From Engelhardtia mirabilis (GTDB lineage Bacteria; Planctomycetota; UBA1135; GCA-002686595): a DNA stretch of 64,000 nucleotides. The translations under genes and the position numbers were made by a program. Numbering within the stretch: position 1 is the first letter of the stretch; every line of letters starts with the position of its first letter. Below are positions 1-9,497 of the stretch, piece by piece. The notes under the pieces are model-generated. The model was not told the DNA's origin and made no database searches. It saw only the letters and a list, made by a program, of their open reading frames with translations. The stretch lies in the NCBI GenBank assembly GCA_007751255.1, contig CP036296.1, forward strand, positions 5,394,001 through 5,458,000. The letters are read 5' to 3'.

Positions 1-41
1 GTGTTCTGCGCCGATCGGGCCGTTGAGGTGGCGGCGCGCGA

Positions 42-1589
42 TCAACGGAAGGGCAAGCGGACCTGCTCAGGCACCTTCCGACGCGCATCAACGACGACTT
101 CGGTGCTCCAGATCGGCGGTTCGGCGGTCTCGTCCCACCAGCGAGTACGCAGGGTGTAGACCCCGGGCAGCAAACGCTCCCCGATGATCGGGAGCTCGTC
201 CGCCCCCGTCATTCTCCCGAACGCACCGCTCATGTTCTGGGTGACGACTCGGCCCTGGTCGTCGATGACGTCAACGATCGGCGTGGCCTTCGAACCAGCC
301 GGACGTTCGAACTTCGCGCGCAGGAGAACCCCGGGGACGATTCGCACGGTTGCCCTCGCATGGCCACCCGCCGGAACGGTCACGAGTTGAGGATCGGGCA
401 CCCACCCCTCCTGTAGAGCCCGCTGAAAGGGCGACAGCGCAATCCGCCACGTCCCTGGCTGCAAGTCGACGAGTTCGACCTGCTTGCGGGCGAGCAGCTC
501 ATCCATCTCCTGGTTCCGAAGCAGATCCTCGTTCGCTTCGAGCGTCCAATGGATCGGCAGCGGCGCCTCGGATCCGCCCCAGTGGTCGAGGCGATGCTGT
601 CGGCGGTAGTGTTGGACGAGGAGCGTGCCGCCGGCCTCGCTCTCTCGGTTCCCCGAGAGGAACTCCAACGTCATCGCGCCCGGACGTTGCAACTGCGCGA
701 CGAATGGCGTTCCGGCCTGTTCCAGGTCGAACCGGAAGATCCGCCTGAAGGGAGCGAAGCCCTCCGCCTCCAGGCGCAGCTCGTAGGGCTGGCCGTCGAC
801 GAGTTCGGACTGCAAGGACGAGCCCTCGACCTCGAGGGCGACGAGGCTCGAGCGCCAGGTCGTGTCCCCACCCAACCAGGTGAGCTTGGCGTCGACGATG
901 GCCGGTACAAGGTCGCCGGCGGCGGAGCGAGCCTCGCAGGTCCACCGCCCGCGCTCCGCATCCGCGAAGCCGAGCTGTACCGTTGGCCTCGCGCCCCTCT
1001 CCAGCGCCAGCTTGGTGATGACCTGGGCCGCCAAGTCGGGTCGATTGGAGGGGCGCTCGACGGTCAGGACGAAGTCACCGCCCGGGAACAGGCCGAGCTC
1101 GGCAATGCCGTCGTCCCCGGTGGCCCCGCGCTCCATTGCGAAGTGCATCCCATTGCGAACCTCGACCAGCACACTGGCCCTCGGGACCGGCTTCCCGTCG
1201 GCTTCCACGACCAGGACCTCCAGCGGGCTCGCCGGCAGCATCACGAGCTGGGAGCCACTGGCGAAGAGGTCGCCGGAGGCCGAGCGCATCTGACGATGGC
1301 CGGCAAGAGTGAGCTCGACCTGTGCAATCCCCGCGTCGGCGACGCTCGAAGCAATCAGGAAGCGTCCGTTCCCATCTGTGACCGCCTCGCAATAGGAGTC
1401 CTCCGAAGGGTCTCCTACGTACCCCAACAGGGCCAGGACGTAGTGGAGCGAGCCGCAGAAGACCTCGACTCCCTCGAGGGGTGAGGCTTCTCCATCGACA
1501 ACGGTCAGCCCCGAGTCGACGGGAGGCGGGTCGTCCTGCGCAGCGAGTACTGGGCAGAGGAGCGCGAGGGCCAGCGAGGCGAGAGACAT
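42..1589 (-). CDS. Secreted carboxypeptidase-regulatory-like (Ig-like) domain protein
   Basis: The 515-residue product starts with a clear signal peptide (MSLASLALALLCPVLAAQ), so it is exported. The rest is a series of beta-sandwich repeats of the carboxypeptidase-regulatory-like type, with phrases such as VVEADGKPVPRASVLVEV followed by a DDG turn and a FVLTVE strand. No catalytic motif is visible. The same fold makes up the C-terminal halves of the two sigma-factor fusions 1.5 to 8 kb downstream on the other strand, so these proteins may belong to one envelope system; that link is inference. The exact binding or structural role is unknown. The stop lies 41 bases from the window edge. Confidence 0.75.
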   Translation of the reverse strand: MSLASLALALLCPVLAAQDDPPPVDSGLTVVDGEASPLEGVEVFCGSLHYVLALLGYVGDPSEDSYCEAVTDGNGRFLIASSVADAGIAQVELTLAGHRQMRSASGDLFASGSQLVMLPASPLEVLVVEADGKPVPRASVLVEVRNGMHFAMERGATGDDGIAELGLFPGGDFVLTVERPSNRPDLAAQVITKLALERGARPTVQLGFADAERGRWTCEARSAAGDLVPAIVDAKLTWLGGDTTWRSSLVALEVEGSSLQSELVDGQPYELRLEAEGFAPFRRIFRFDLEQAGTPFVAQLQRPGAMTLEFLSGNRESEAGGTLLVQHYRRQHRLDHWGGSEAPLPIHWTLEANEDLLRNQEMDELLARKQVELVDLQPGTWRIALSPFQRALQEGWVPDPQLVTVPAGGHARATVRIVPGVLLRAKFERPAGSKATPIVDVIDDQGRVVTQNMSGAFGRMTGADELPIIGERLLPGVYTLRTRWWDETAEPPIWSTEVVVDARRKVPEQVRLPFR

Positions 1590-1876
1590 TGGTTCTCCGG
1601 GTTGGCGCCACTAGCGCGACTGGGCGATTGGGGCGAGGCCGACGTCGAATATGCCGGCGCCACGCGTGCGAGAGCGAACCCGTTGGAACGAGATCACAGG
1701 CCTCGAACAGGCGGAGGTGAGCGTATGGAAGCGCATGCCGATCCGCTGAACGAGCGAGGGCGAGTGTCGGATCTGCTCCTTCAGCAAGAGGAATCGGAGT
1801 CGACCTCTTGGCCCCGGAGCGGCCGTGGCTCCATCGATCGCCTGTCGCTGACCTTTCCATCCGATCGATCGCTGGG

Positions 1877-2950
1877 CTACTCCGAGCCATCGAGCTCCAG
1901 CGGCGCGAAGCGCTCGCCGTCGAAGACGTAGACTCCCTGAGTGAGGGTGCCGACCCAGAGCTTGCCGTCCCGGGCCCCGAGGATGGAGAGGGCGTAGGCC
2001 TCGTCGCCGAGGGCGAAGTGCGTTACCGACTCGCCGTCGTGCCTCCAGACGCCGCCCGCGCCGCAGGCGAACCAGAGGGTGCCGTCGTCGGTCTCGGTCA
2101 CGGAAGGAAAGTAGGTGAAGTTCGGCGCGGCGTCGGAGTCGGCGCCGGGCAGGCCTGCGCTGCGCTCGTACTGCAGCGTCTCGAAGCCCCCTTCACGGCG
2201 CGACTCGGGTGCGACGCGGAAGGACTGGCGCGTGTTGCAGATCCAGAAGCGTCCGGCCCGGTCCTCGTGGATCGAACGGATCCCGAAGGCCCCGCCGGTC
2301 GGTGTCGTGGTCAGGCGCTCCTCGTACATCCAGGCCAGCTTCTCGCCGTCGAAGCGGCTCAGCCCCGCGACCGCGGTGCCGAACCACAGGTGCCCGCGAC
2401 GGTCGCGGTGGATGGTGTAGACGCCGTCGGGCGCGAAGGACGCGTTGCTGTCCGGTGGTTCGGCCGGCCGCGGACCGGGCGGGAGTTCCAGGCGGTACAG
2501 GTGCTGGCCGTCGTATCGACAGGGTCCGCCGTGGCCAGGATCGACGACGAGCCAGGTGTCGTTCTCGTCGAGCAACCAGCCGCCCCCCTCCGGCGGCTCT
2601 TCCACCGCCAACGCGCTCCACCTCGTCCCATCGAACCGCGCGACTCCACCTGTCGTCGAGACCAGAACGTCTCCACTGACGTGTTGCTCGATGTCGCGCA
2701 CCTGGCTGCCGACCAGCCCGTCCGCCTCGGTGTAGTGGATCGCGCGCTCGCCGTCGTAGCGATAGACCCCATCGCCGTTGCTACCGAGCCACAGGTCGCC
2801 GTTCTGCGCCTCGAACACGCACCAGATGCGCGGGTCGATCTCCGTCACGACCCGGCCGCTCGGCGGATCCACCTCGGGCGGGGCTGCCTCCGCGGGTTCC
2901 TGACCGACGAGGGCGATCGCGGCGTTCGCAACAAGGCAGCAGAGCAGCAT
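1877..2950 (-). CDS. Secreted two-component-regulator-type beta-propeller protein
   Basis: I place the start at the ATG at 2950 because it opens a typical signal peptide (MLLCCLVANAAIALVGQ); the frame stays open upstream, but that part is basic and low in complexity. The 357-residue mature region consists of repeated blades such as GDLWLGSNGDGVYRYDGE, GHLWFGTAVAGLSRFDGE and GTLWFACGAGGVWRHDGE. This is the Reg_prop blade pattern found in the sensor part of hybrid two-component systems. No kinase domain follows, so this is a free extracytoplasmic propeller. It is divergent from the sigma-factor fusion that begins about 300 bases away, and a role as ligand-binding partner for that protein is possible but unproven. 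Confidence 0.75.
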   Translation of the reverse strand: MLLCCLVANAAIALVGQEPAEAAPPEVDPPSGRVVTEIDPRIWCVFEAQNGDLWLGSNGDGVYRYDGERAIHYTEADGLVGSQVRDIEQHVSGDVLVSTTGGVARFDGTRWSALAVEEPPEGGGWLLDENDTWLVVDPGHGGPCRYDGQHLYRLELPPGPRPAEPPDSNASFAPDGVYTIHRDRRGHLWFGTAVAGLSRFDGEKLAWMYEERLTTTPTGGAFGIRSIHEDRAGRFWICNTRQSFRVAPESRREGGFETLQYERSAGLPGADSDAAPNFTYFPSVTETDDGTLWFACGAGGVWRHDGESVTHFALGDEAYALSILGARDGKLWVGTLTQGVYVFDGERFAPLELDGSE

Positions 2951-3251
2951 CTTCGTCCGTGATCTTGGCCGGCCCCGTGGAGCCTGCGGAGACCGTCGGC
3001 CCCGTCGCGGTGGGTACGGCAACTGGCCGCGCGAGTTGGGGCGGCTTCCCGGCTGCGGCGGCGGGTCCGGCTGGGCCCATCCGGGTCCAGCCCAGGTGGC
3101 ACCTCGACTCCCCGGCGGACCGGACCCGGACTGCGACCAGCGCGGCGGAACACCGGCCCCGGATCGACCCGCGGCCCCGCACGGACCGAATCCGGCCCGG
3201 CCACGTGCCCATGGGGTAACGTCGAGGGCCCCCGCGACCAGTCGCGGTCAG
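2951..3251 (+). promoter_or_regulatory. Divergent intergenic region between propeller gene and sigma-fusion gene
   Basis: This 301-base stretch separates two divergent genes and should hold both promoters. It is very GC-rich and open in several frames, which makes start assignment on both sides uncertain. I see no clear -35/-10 pair, operator palindrome or terminator in it. Confidence 0.3.
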
Positions 3252-6167
3252 ATGGAATCCTCTGCCCTCAACAAGGTCCTGGACGACGCGACCCTCGACG
3301 AGCATGGCCAGCGGCTGCAGAGCCTGGCGCGCGCGCTGGTGGGCGAGTCCGCGGCCGACGACCTGGTCCAGCGCACCTGGCTCGAGGCCCTGCGCTCGCG
3401 GACCTTCGCCCTGCTCGGGCAGGACGACCGCGGGCCCTACCTGCGTGGGATCGCCCGCCGGCTGGCGGCCAACGAGCGGCGCCAGGCGGCCCGGCGAGGC
3501 AAGCGCGAGGCAGGCGCGGCGCGCTCCGAGGAGATCGGCGGCGTGGGCACCGACCCCGGCGCGACCACCGAGCAGATCGAGCTGCTCGAGGTGGTGCTGA
3601 AGAACCTGAAGGACCTGCCCGAGCCCTACCGCACGACCCTGCGCCTGCGCTACCTGGAGCAACTGCCGGCCAAGGAGATCGGCGAGCGCACGGGCGCGAG
3701 CGAGGGCGCGGTGCGGGTGCGCGTGCACCGCGGGCTGGGCCTGTTGCGCGAGCGCATGGACCAGTCGCACCGGGGCAACCGCTCGATGTGGTTCCTGCCC
3801 CTGGCCAAGTTCGCCGGCGCCGATCGGATCTGGGCCCCGGCCGCGGCGCCCGGCGGTCTGCTGCCCTGGTTGGCGCTGGGCGTGGTCCTGCTCGGGATTC
3901 CGGGCCTCTTGTACTTCCTGGGCGGCGACGACCAGCCGCTTCGAAGCTCGGCGCCGATCACCGTCGCCGAGCCGACCGGCGAGGCTCCCTCCGCGCTCGG
4001 GACACCGAGTGCCTCCGAACTCGACGGACGCACCGCCGTTGCCGTGGCGCCGGTTGCCAGCGCGGCCGATTCACCGCTCGCGGTCCCGGTGATCACCGTG
4101 GTCTCGAGGCCGGATGGCGAGCCCCTGGCCGGCGCGCGCATCCAGCTGCGCGAGTCCGACGGCATCCCCAACCGCCCCTACGATCACGACGAGCTGACCG
4201 GCGCCGACGGGCGCGCGCTCTTCCCCCTGGCGTCCAGTGAGGTTCCGCGCTTCGAGATCGAGGTCACCGCGCCCGGCTTCGCGCGGGTACTCGGCAACGT
4301 CGCCCCCGAGGTGACCCTGGCGGGCGAGCTGACCATCGACCTGTGGCCGCTCGACGAGTACTCCGGACGGGTGCTCGACTCGGGCGGGACCCCGGTCGTG
4401 GGCGCGATCGTCGAGTTGCGCTCGCGCTGGAGCCGTTCGAACCGCTCGCGCTTCGTAACGGGCCCGGAGCTGCTCACGGTGAGGACCGACGAGTTCGGCC
4501 ACTTCGAGTTGGCGGGCATCGCCGACGGGCCGATGCCGCCGCGCCTGACCCTGATGCATCCGGAGTGCGGGGAGCGGGTGCTCGACGACCTCTCACGCCA
4601 GCCGGAGCTGCGCGCCGCCCTGCTCGCCGGCCAGGCCGAGCTGACCCTGGAGCGCGCGAACCGCTCCGTGCAGCTGCGAGTCGTGGATCCGAGCGGCAAC
4701 CCGATCGCGGGAGCCTCGGTCGCGCCCCCGCGGCTCGAGCGCAAGCAGCCCTCGTGGACAGCCACCACCGACGCCGACGGACGCCTGCGAGCGGCCCTGG
4801 GCCCCGGCGACCTGGCCCAGTTCACGGTTGCTGCCGAGGGCTACGGCACGCGCAACGTCCTGGTGCACGGCGACAGCGACCCGGCGGTCGACTTGCAGGT
4901 CATCCTGCGCCCGGCCGAGCCGCTCGAAGGTCTGGTGGTCGACCGCCACGGCGAACCGATCCCGGGCGCGAGCGTCTCGGTGGTCGGTCTGCCCCTCGGC
5001 CTGCCCGACGGATCGCTGCTGCCAGCGATCGATTCGGTGGAGTCGGCGCGCGCCCTGTTGGACTCGGAGCCCGCGGACCGCGGGCCGGAAGAGATCCTCG
5101 CCGGCCATGCCGTCGCGCCCGAGCAGGCGACCTCGGCCGCCTGGCTCTACCTCGATCCGGTTTGGACCGAGCAAGCGGACGAGGAGGGACACTTCGCCTG
5201 GGACCGCGGCAGTCGCGGGCCCGTGCTCCTGACGGTCAATGCGCCCGGCTTCGGTGCCCTGTCCCGCTGGTCCGTCGTGGGCGATGACGACCTGCGGGTG
5301 GTCCTCGATCCCAGCGGCAACTTCACCCTGCTGGTGGCGTCCGCCGAGACCGGGGAGCGGCCGCCGGAGGCGCGCTGGATCACCCACTACGGTCGCTACG
5401 CCGCAGGCGGCGAGGTCGAGCACGTGGGGACCTTCGGCAGCGCCGTGAACCCCGACGGTCGCGTCGAGGTGGCGATCCAGTACACCTGCGACGTGATCGA
5501 CTACTCGCTGGTCGCCGAGGGCCATGCGACCTTCGACAGCGGTTGGGTCCCCGTGGATGAGCTGCGCGGCCGCACCCTGTCGATCGAGCTCGCGGCGCAC
5601 CACGCGGACGCGCTGACGATCCTGACCCCGGGGGGAGAACCCGCCGTGGGGGCCGAGGTCTCCTCTTCCCAACCGGGCGCTCCCCTCGACCTGGTCGACG
5701 GGGCCCTGGACCCGGGGGGCAGTGGCTACTTCGGCCGTGCCGCGGCCGACGGCTCGATCGAGTGCCCCTGGCCCCAGGTGCGCTCGACCCTGGTCGCCGT
5801 CCACCCCGATGGGATCGGGATCATCGAGGGCGACTGGCGGGTCTGGCACGAGCTCGTCCTGACGCCTTGGAGCACCGTCGAGATCGACCTGGGACCCGGC
5901 GCCGCCGGGGCCGAGGTGGCCCTTACCACCCGACGGCCCGACCGTAGTGAGGACGCCCGAACCGTCCTCGGTACCGGCGACTTCGCGCCCTCGTCCCTGA
6001 CCTTCGAGTACCGAATCACCCTGGACGCCCTGGGGCGCGGGACGGTCTTCCGGGTCCCGCCGCTGGTGCTCGGACTGCGGGCCGTCTCGACCCGCGGGGA
6101 GCTGCTCGAGGAGCGGGTCAGCCTGCTTCCCGAGGCAGGAAAGATTTTTCCTGTTCGGTCTCGCTAG
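3252..6167 (+). CDS. Membrane-tethered ECF sigma factor fused to carboxypeptidase-regulatory-like domains (copy 1)
   Basis: The frame is open from 3036, but homologous sequence begins at the ATG at 3252 (MESSALNKVLDDATLDEHGQ), giving 971 residues. Residues about 18-85 are sigma region 2 (ADDLVQRTWLEALRSR) and 115-170 sigma region 4, with the HTH in PAKEIGERTGASEGAVRVRV. One hydrophobic segment follows at about 203-223 (LLPWLALGVVLLGIPGLLYF). The remaining 740 residues are repeated carboxypeptidase-regulatory-like domains (for example VVDRHGEPIPGASVSVVGLP). The topology implies a cytoplasmic sigma domain anchored in the membrane with a large extracytoplasmic part. No anti-sigma gene is adjacent. 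ECF factors with long C-terminal extensions are known in planctomycetes; the signal sensed and the release mechanism are unknown. Confidence 0.85.
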   Translation: MESSALNKVLDDATLDEHGQRLQSLARALVGESAADDLVQRTWLEALRSRTFALLGQDDRGPYLRGIARRLAANERRQAARRGKREAGAARSEEIGGVGTDPGATTEQIELLEVVLKNLKDLPEPYRTTLRLRYLEQLPAKEIGERTGASEGAVRVRVHRGLGLLRERMDQSHRGNRSMWFLPLAKFAGADRIWAPAAAPGGLLPWLALGVVLLGIPGLLYFLGGDDQPLRSSAPITVAEPTGEAPSALGTPSASELDGRTAVAVAPVASAADSPLAVPVITVVSRPDGEPLAGARIQLRESDGIPNRPYDHDELTGADGRALFPLASSEVPRFEIEVTAPGFARVLGNVAPEVTLAGELTIDLWPLDEYSGRVLDSGGTPVVGAIVELRSRWSRSNRSRFVTGPELLTVRTDEFGHFELAGIADGPMPPRLTLMHPECGERVLDDLSRQPELRAALLAGQAELTLERANRSVQLRVVDPSGNPIAGASVAPPRLERKQPSWTATTDADGRLRAALGPGDLAQFTVAAEGYGTRNVLVHGDSDPAVDLQVILRPAEPLEGLVVDRHGEPIPGASVSVVGLPLGLPDGSLLPAIDSVESARALLDSEPADRGPEEILAGHAVAPEQATSAAWLYLDPVWTEQADEEGHFAWDRGSRGPVLLTVNAPGFGALSRWSVVGDDDLRVVLDPSGNFTLLVASAETGERPPEARWITHYGRYAAGGEVEHVGTFGSAVNPDGRVEVAIQYTCDVIDYSLVAEGHATFDSGWVPVDELRGRTLSIELAAHHADALTILTPGGEPAVGAEVSSSQPGAPLDLVDGALDPGGSGYFGRAAADGSIECPWPQVRSTLVAVHPDGIGIIEGDWRVWHELVLTPWSTVEIDLGPGAAGAEVALTTRRPDRSEDARTVLGTGDFAPSSLTFEYRITLDALGRGTVFRVPPLVLGLRAVSTRGELLEERVSLLPEAGKIFPVRSR

Positions 6168-6246
6168 CCAGCCCGTTGGCCCCCGCGATTTCCGTCCCGA
6201 GAGAGGGGACGCCGAGATGGTAGGGAGGGCCCGGCTTGCCCCCGAA

Positions 6247-6255
6247 GGAGGAGGT
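6247..6255 (+). promoter_or_regulatory. Strong Shine-Dalgarno upstream of second sigma fusion
   Basis: GGAGGAGGT lies eight bases before the ATG at 6264. This is one of the few strong ribosome binding sites in the window and is the main reason for choosing 6264 over the internal ATGs at 6435 and 6495. Confidence 0.5.
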
Positions 6256-6263
6256 CCGACGCA

Positions 6264-9200
6264 ATGCGTTTGCCACCCCCGGGCCCGAGAGCAGCGGTCG
6301 TCGAGCACAGCTCGGCGGCCGCTTTCTCGTCTGGGGGCCCTTCGAGCGGTGCAAATCCAGGCTGGCGGGGCCTGAGCCTCGGGTTCGGGTCCCCGGGGGC
6401 CCCGACCAGGAACCGCCGCCTCGGGCGCGCCGGGATGCAATCCATCGGGAAGAATGAAACGTGGCCGCCCGCGGACGGCACCTCCCCTCCCGTCATGCCC
6501 CCCCGCTCCCTGTCCGCAGAGGCCTGGTTGCTCGAAGCAGCCCGGCTCAGGCCCCTCGTCCGGGCCGTGGTCCGCGACGACCATCTGACGGAGGACGTGC
6601 TCCAGGAGACCTGGCTCGCGGCCTCGAACAGCGAGGTCGTCGCCGAGCTCGACGCCCCCGCCCGCCGTTCCTGGCTGCGCACGGTCGCCCGCCGGCTGGC
6701 CGCCAAGGCCGCCCGTCGGGATCGGCGCTCCGACGACCTCGAGCAACAGGCCGCCCGCCCCGAAGCCATCACGGCGGACGAGCGGCCGGAGCTGCTCGAC
6801 GACCTGCGCGTGGTGCTCGAGGAGCTCGGCTCCATGGGAGCCAAGGCTCGCGAAGCCGTCTGCCTGCGCTACCTCGACGGCCTCGATGGCGAGCAGGTCG
6901 CGGCCCGGATGGGCTGCAACCCGACCACGGCACGGGTGCGCTTGCACCGCGGCCTGGATGAACTCCGCGAACGGCTGCGCCGACGCTTCGGCGAGGGCGC
7001 GCCGGCCGCCTTCGCCCTCCTCGGTCGCTGGACCGACAGCGGCCCGGCGATCGCCCCGATCCCTCCCGACACCGCGCCGACCGACTCCCCCTCCGGCGGG
7101 AGCCTCGCCGGCGTCGGCGGCTCGGGCGGCCTCGGGCTGGTCCTCGCCGTGTTGGCCTCGGTGACCTTGCTGGTCGGCTTGGGCATGTACTTGAAGCACG
7201 GCGGCGACCCGCCCGACGGCGCGGCAACCTCGCAGCGCCCGACTTCGACCGACGGCTCGGGCGATTCGCGCTTGAGCGCGGTACCCGACGAGCGGGGGGG
7301 CAAGCGCAGCACCGCGCTCGTCGAAGCAAGCGTGCCCCGCGAGGAGGCCAGCTCCGCGTCCTTCGATCCGATCGTCGTCGGCGCCGTCGAGGCCGCGACC
7401 CGGGAGCCGATCCCCGACGTCGAGCTGCTCGGGTTCGCCGAGCTGCGCGACGGCTCCATCGCGACCATCGACCTTCGGACCGACCACCAGGGCGTGGCGC
7501 GACTTCCCTTCGACCCGGCGGACCTGGTCCTGATCGCGATCCACTTCGCTGCACCCGGCCGCGCGCCGGAGGTGCTCTCGCTGCGGCAGCGACAGATGCT
7601 CGAAGGACCCGACCGCGCTCGCGCGGTGCCCTTGGCCCGGGGCTCGACGGTGGGCGGCGTGGTGCTCGACGACTTCGACCGTCCGGTCGAGGGCGCTCGC
7701 GTGACGATCGAACGCCAGCGCCCCGGCCGAATGCGGACGCGCCACTTCCCCGACTCCCCCCACCTCGTCGCGACCACCGACGCCTCCGGCCGCTGGCAGC
7801 TGCCCGCGGTGGACCTCTCGGGGAGTCTGGGTGACGGAGCCCTGGGCAGCCTGCGCCTGCGCGTGGAGTGCGAGGGCTTCGCGACCTGGGAGTCCCGCTC
7901 GCCACGGCGCAGCGACGACTTCGCCTTGCTCTCCCGCGAGCTTGAACTCGAGGTGCTGTCGGTACGCCTCGCCACTCCGGGCGTCGCCACCCTGAGCATC
8001 GTCGACGGGAACGGGGCTCCGGTCGCAGGCGCTTGGCTCTACGAGATCCAGCCCACGCGCAAGACCAGCGGCGCACTCGTGCGCGGACGCAGCGACGCCC
8101 TGGGTCAGATCGCGCTCACGACCGAGGCGAGTAGTCGAGACCTGCGCGTCGAAGCCGCGGGGTACGCCCCAGCCGTGAGCTCGGGACTCGACCGCGCGGA
8201 GGGAGACTGGACGATCGAGCTCGAGCGTGGTTCGGTCCTGCGCGGTGTGGTGACCGACGCCTCCGGAGCGCCAGTGGCGGGTGCCCATGTGTCGGCGAGC
8301 GTCCGACCGGGAACCGTCGAGACCGGCGTGACGGTCAGCACCGACGCCGACGGCAACTTCGAGCTCGAAGACCTGCCCGCGCGCACAGTGGCCGTTGCGG
8401 TCGAACACGCACTGTTTCAGCCCTTCGAAGTCGAGCTGAGCCCCCTGGGCGGTTTCGCCAACCTCACGCTGGTGCGCCGCACGATCGTGACTGGCACGGT
8501 GGTCGACATGAGCGGGGCTCCGATCGCCGGCGCGCGGATCGAGAGCGCGCCCGCGGAGTCCGACCAGTGGCGCGCGACATCCGAGGTCAGCGACGACCTC
8601 GGCAACTTCACCTTCATCCCCACCCAGCAGGACGTGGGTCGCCGCATCCGGCTCGATGCCGTCGCCCACGGCTTCAAGTCGCAGTCGCCCGTGACCGTCG
8701 ACACCGCAGCACTGGGCGGGCCGATCCGTCTGCGCCTGATCGGGTCGCCTGACCTGCGCCTGCGCCTGGTCGACCCGGCCGGCAATCCCCTGCCCGCGGT
8801 GCAGGTGCGGCTGTGTAGCCCCGGCGCTGCGGAGTGGGACCTGAAGAGCGGCCCGCGCCTGCGGCCCACGCTCGAGTCGGCCAACAGCGGTCCCGATGGA
8901 ACGGTCGCGATCGCGCGCCGCTCGGACCGGGTCCTCGCCGTGGCCGGCGACGAGTCGGCGCTGGGGGCCCTCGAGGTCGAACTCGACCAGATGGCGGACG
9001 AGGCGGCAGTGATCGAAGTGGTGCCGACCTCGCGCCTGCGAGTCGCCCTCCACGGCCGGCCGGGGCTCGGACTACGGCTGACCCTGGTTCCGGCCGAGAG
9101 CTCCCCCTTCGCCGCCCACCCCCTGCGCTTGGTCCCCGAGAGCTCCACTTCCGAGCTCGGTCAGATCGAGCTCACGGTCCCCGCCGGTGGAGCGGAGCTG

Positions 9201-9365
9201 CGTGTCGAGATCCTCGAGCGGTCGGACCAACGCTCCTCCGACACCGAGGAGATCCTCCTGATCCGCGACGGCAGCGGGAGCCGTCGGCCCTATCGGGTCG
9301 CGACCAGTTCCGTGATCCCCTTCGAGGTCGCCGCGGGGGCGATGCTGGACCTGGGCGAGCTCTAG
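6264..9365 (+). CDS. Membrane-tethered ECF sigma factor fused to carboxypeptidase-regulatory-like domains (copy 2)
   Basis: This is a paralogue of the preceding gene with the same order of parts. With the start at 6264 it has 1033 residues; the first 75 are low-complexity, so 6435 or 6495 remain possible starts. Sigma region 2 lies at about 86-150 (TEDVLQETWLAASN) and region 4 near 195-240 (LDGEQVAARMGCNPTTARVR). A single membrane segment lies near 290-311 (GLVLAVLASVTLLVGLGMYL). About 720 residues of carboxypeptidase-regulatory-like repeats follow (TDASGAPVAGAHVSASV, VDMSGAPIAGARIESAP). The gap to copy 1 is under 100 bases, so the two may be co-transcribed. The stop codon TAG begins a 16-base match to the terminus of the MITE at 41161. 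Confidence 0.85.
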   Translation: MRLPPPGPRAAVVEHSSAAAFSSGGPSSGANPGWRGLSLGFGSPGAPTRNRRLGRAGMQSIGKNETWPPADGTSPPVMPPRSLSAEAWLLEAARLRPLVRAVVRDDHLTEDVLQETWLAASNSEVVAELDAPARRSWLRTVARRLAAKAARRDRRSDDLEQQAARPEAITADERPELLDDLRVVLEELGSMGAKAREAVCLRYLDGLDGEQVAARMGCNPTTARVRLHRGLDELRERLRRRFGEGAPAAFALLGRWTDSGPAIAPIPPDTAPTDSPSGGSLAGVGGSGGLGLVLAVLASVTLLVGLGMYLKHGGDPPDGAATSQRPTSTDGSGDSRLSAVPDERGGKRSTALVEASVPREEASSASFDPIVVGAVEAATREPIPDVELLGFAELRDGSIATIDLRTDHQGVARLPFDPADLVLIAIHFAAPGRAPEVLSLRQRQMLEGPDRARAVPLARGSTVGGVVLDDFDRPVEGARVTIERQRPGRMRTRHFPDSPHLVATTDASGRWQLPAVDLSGSLGDGALGSLRLRVECEGFATWESRSPRRSDDFALLSRELELEVLSVRLATPGVATLSIVDGNGAPVAGAWLYEIQPTRKTSGALVRGRSDALGQIALTTEASSRDLRVEAAGYAPAVSSGLDRAEGDWTIELERGSVLRGVVTDASGAPVAGAHVSASVRPGTVETGVTVSTDADGNFELEDLPARTVAVAVEHALFQPFEVELSPLGGFANLTLVRRTIVTGTVVDMSGAPIAGARIESAPAESDQWRATSEVSDDLGNFTFIPTQQDVGRRIRLDAVAHGFKSQSPVTVDTAALGGPIRLRLIGSPDLRLRLVDPAGNPLPAVQVRLCSPGAAEWDLKSGPRLRPTLESANSGPDGTVAIARRSDRVLAVAGDESALGALEVELDQMADEAAVIEVVPTSRLRVALHGRPGLGLRLTLVPAESSPFAAHPLRLVPESSTSELGQIELTVPAGGAELRVEILERSDQRSSDTEEILLIRDGSGSRRPYRVATSSVIPFEVAAGAMLDLGEL

Positions 9366-9378
9366 TGTCCTGGATCAG
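9363..9378 (+). repeat. Solo MITE terminus overlapping a stop codon
   Basis: TAGTGTCCTGGATCAG is identical over 16 bases to the outer end of the MITE terminal repeats at 41161-41197. Its first three bases are the stop codon of the second sigma-fusion gene. No partner end is seen nearby, so this looks like a relic or a partial excision. Confidence 0.55.
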
Positions 9379-9497
9379 CCCCGGTCCGCGGTCGGTCCGA
9401 CTCGCTCCAGCGCCCACCGAATGCCCCACTCGGGGCAGGCTCGTAGCGGCCGCCCTCGCGGGGCGCCGCGCGCGCGAGGTTCCGTAAGATCTCGTCC

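Noticed and set aside
4593-9053. A 1486-codon open frame on the minus strand opposite both sigma-fusion genes
   Set aside because: It is an artefact of high GC at third positions: composition is Arg/Gly/His/Gln-rich without motifs, while the plus strand has clear sigma and membrane motifs.
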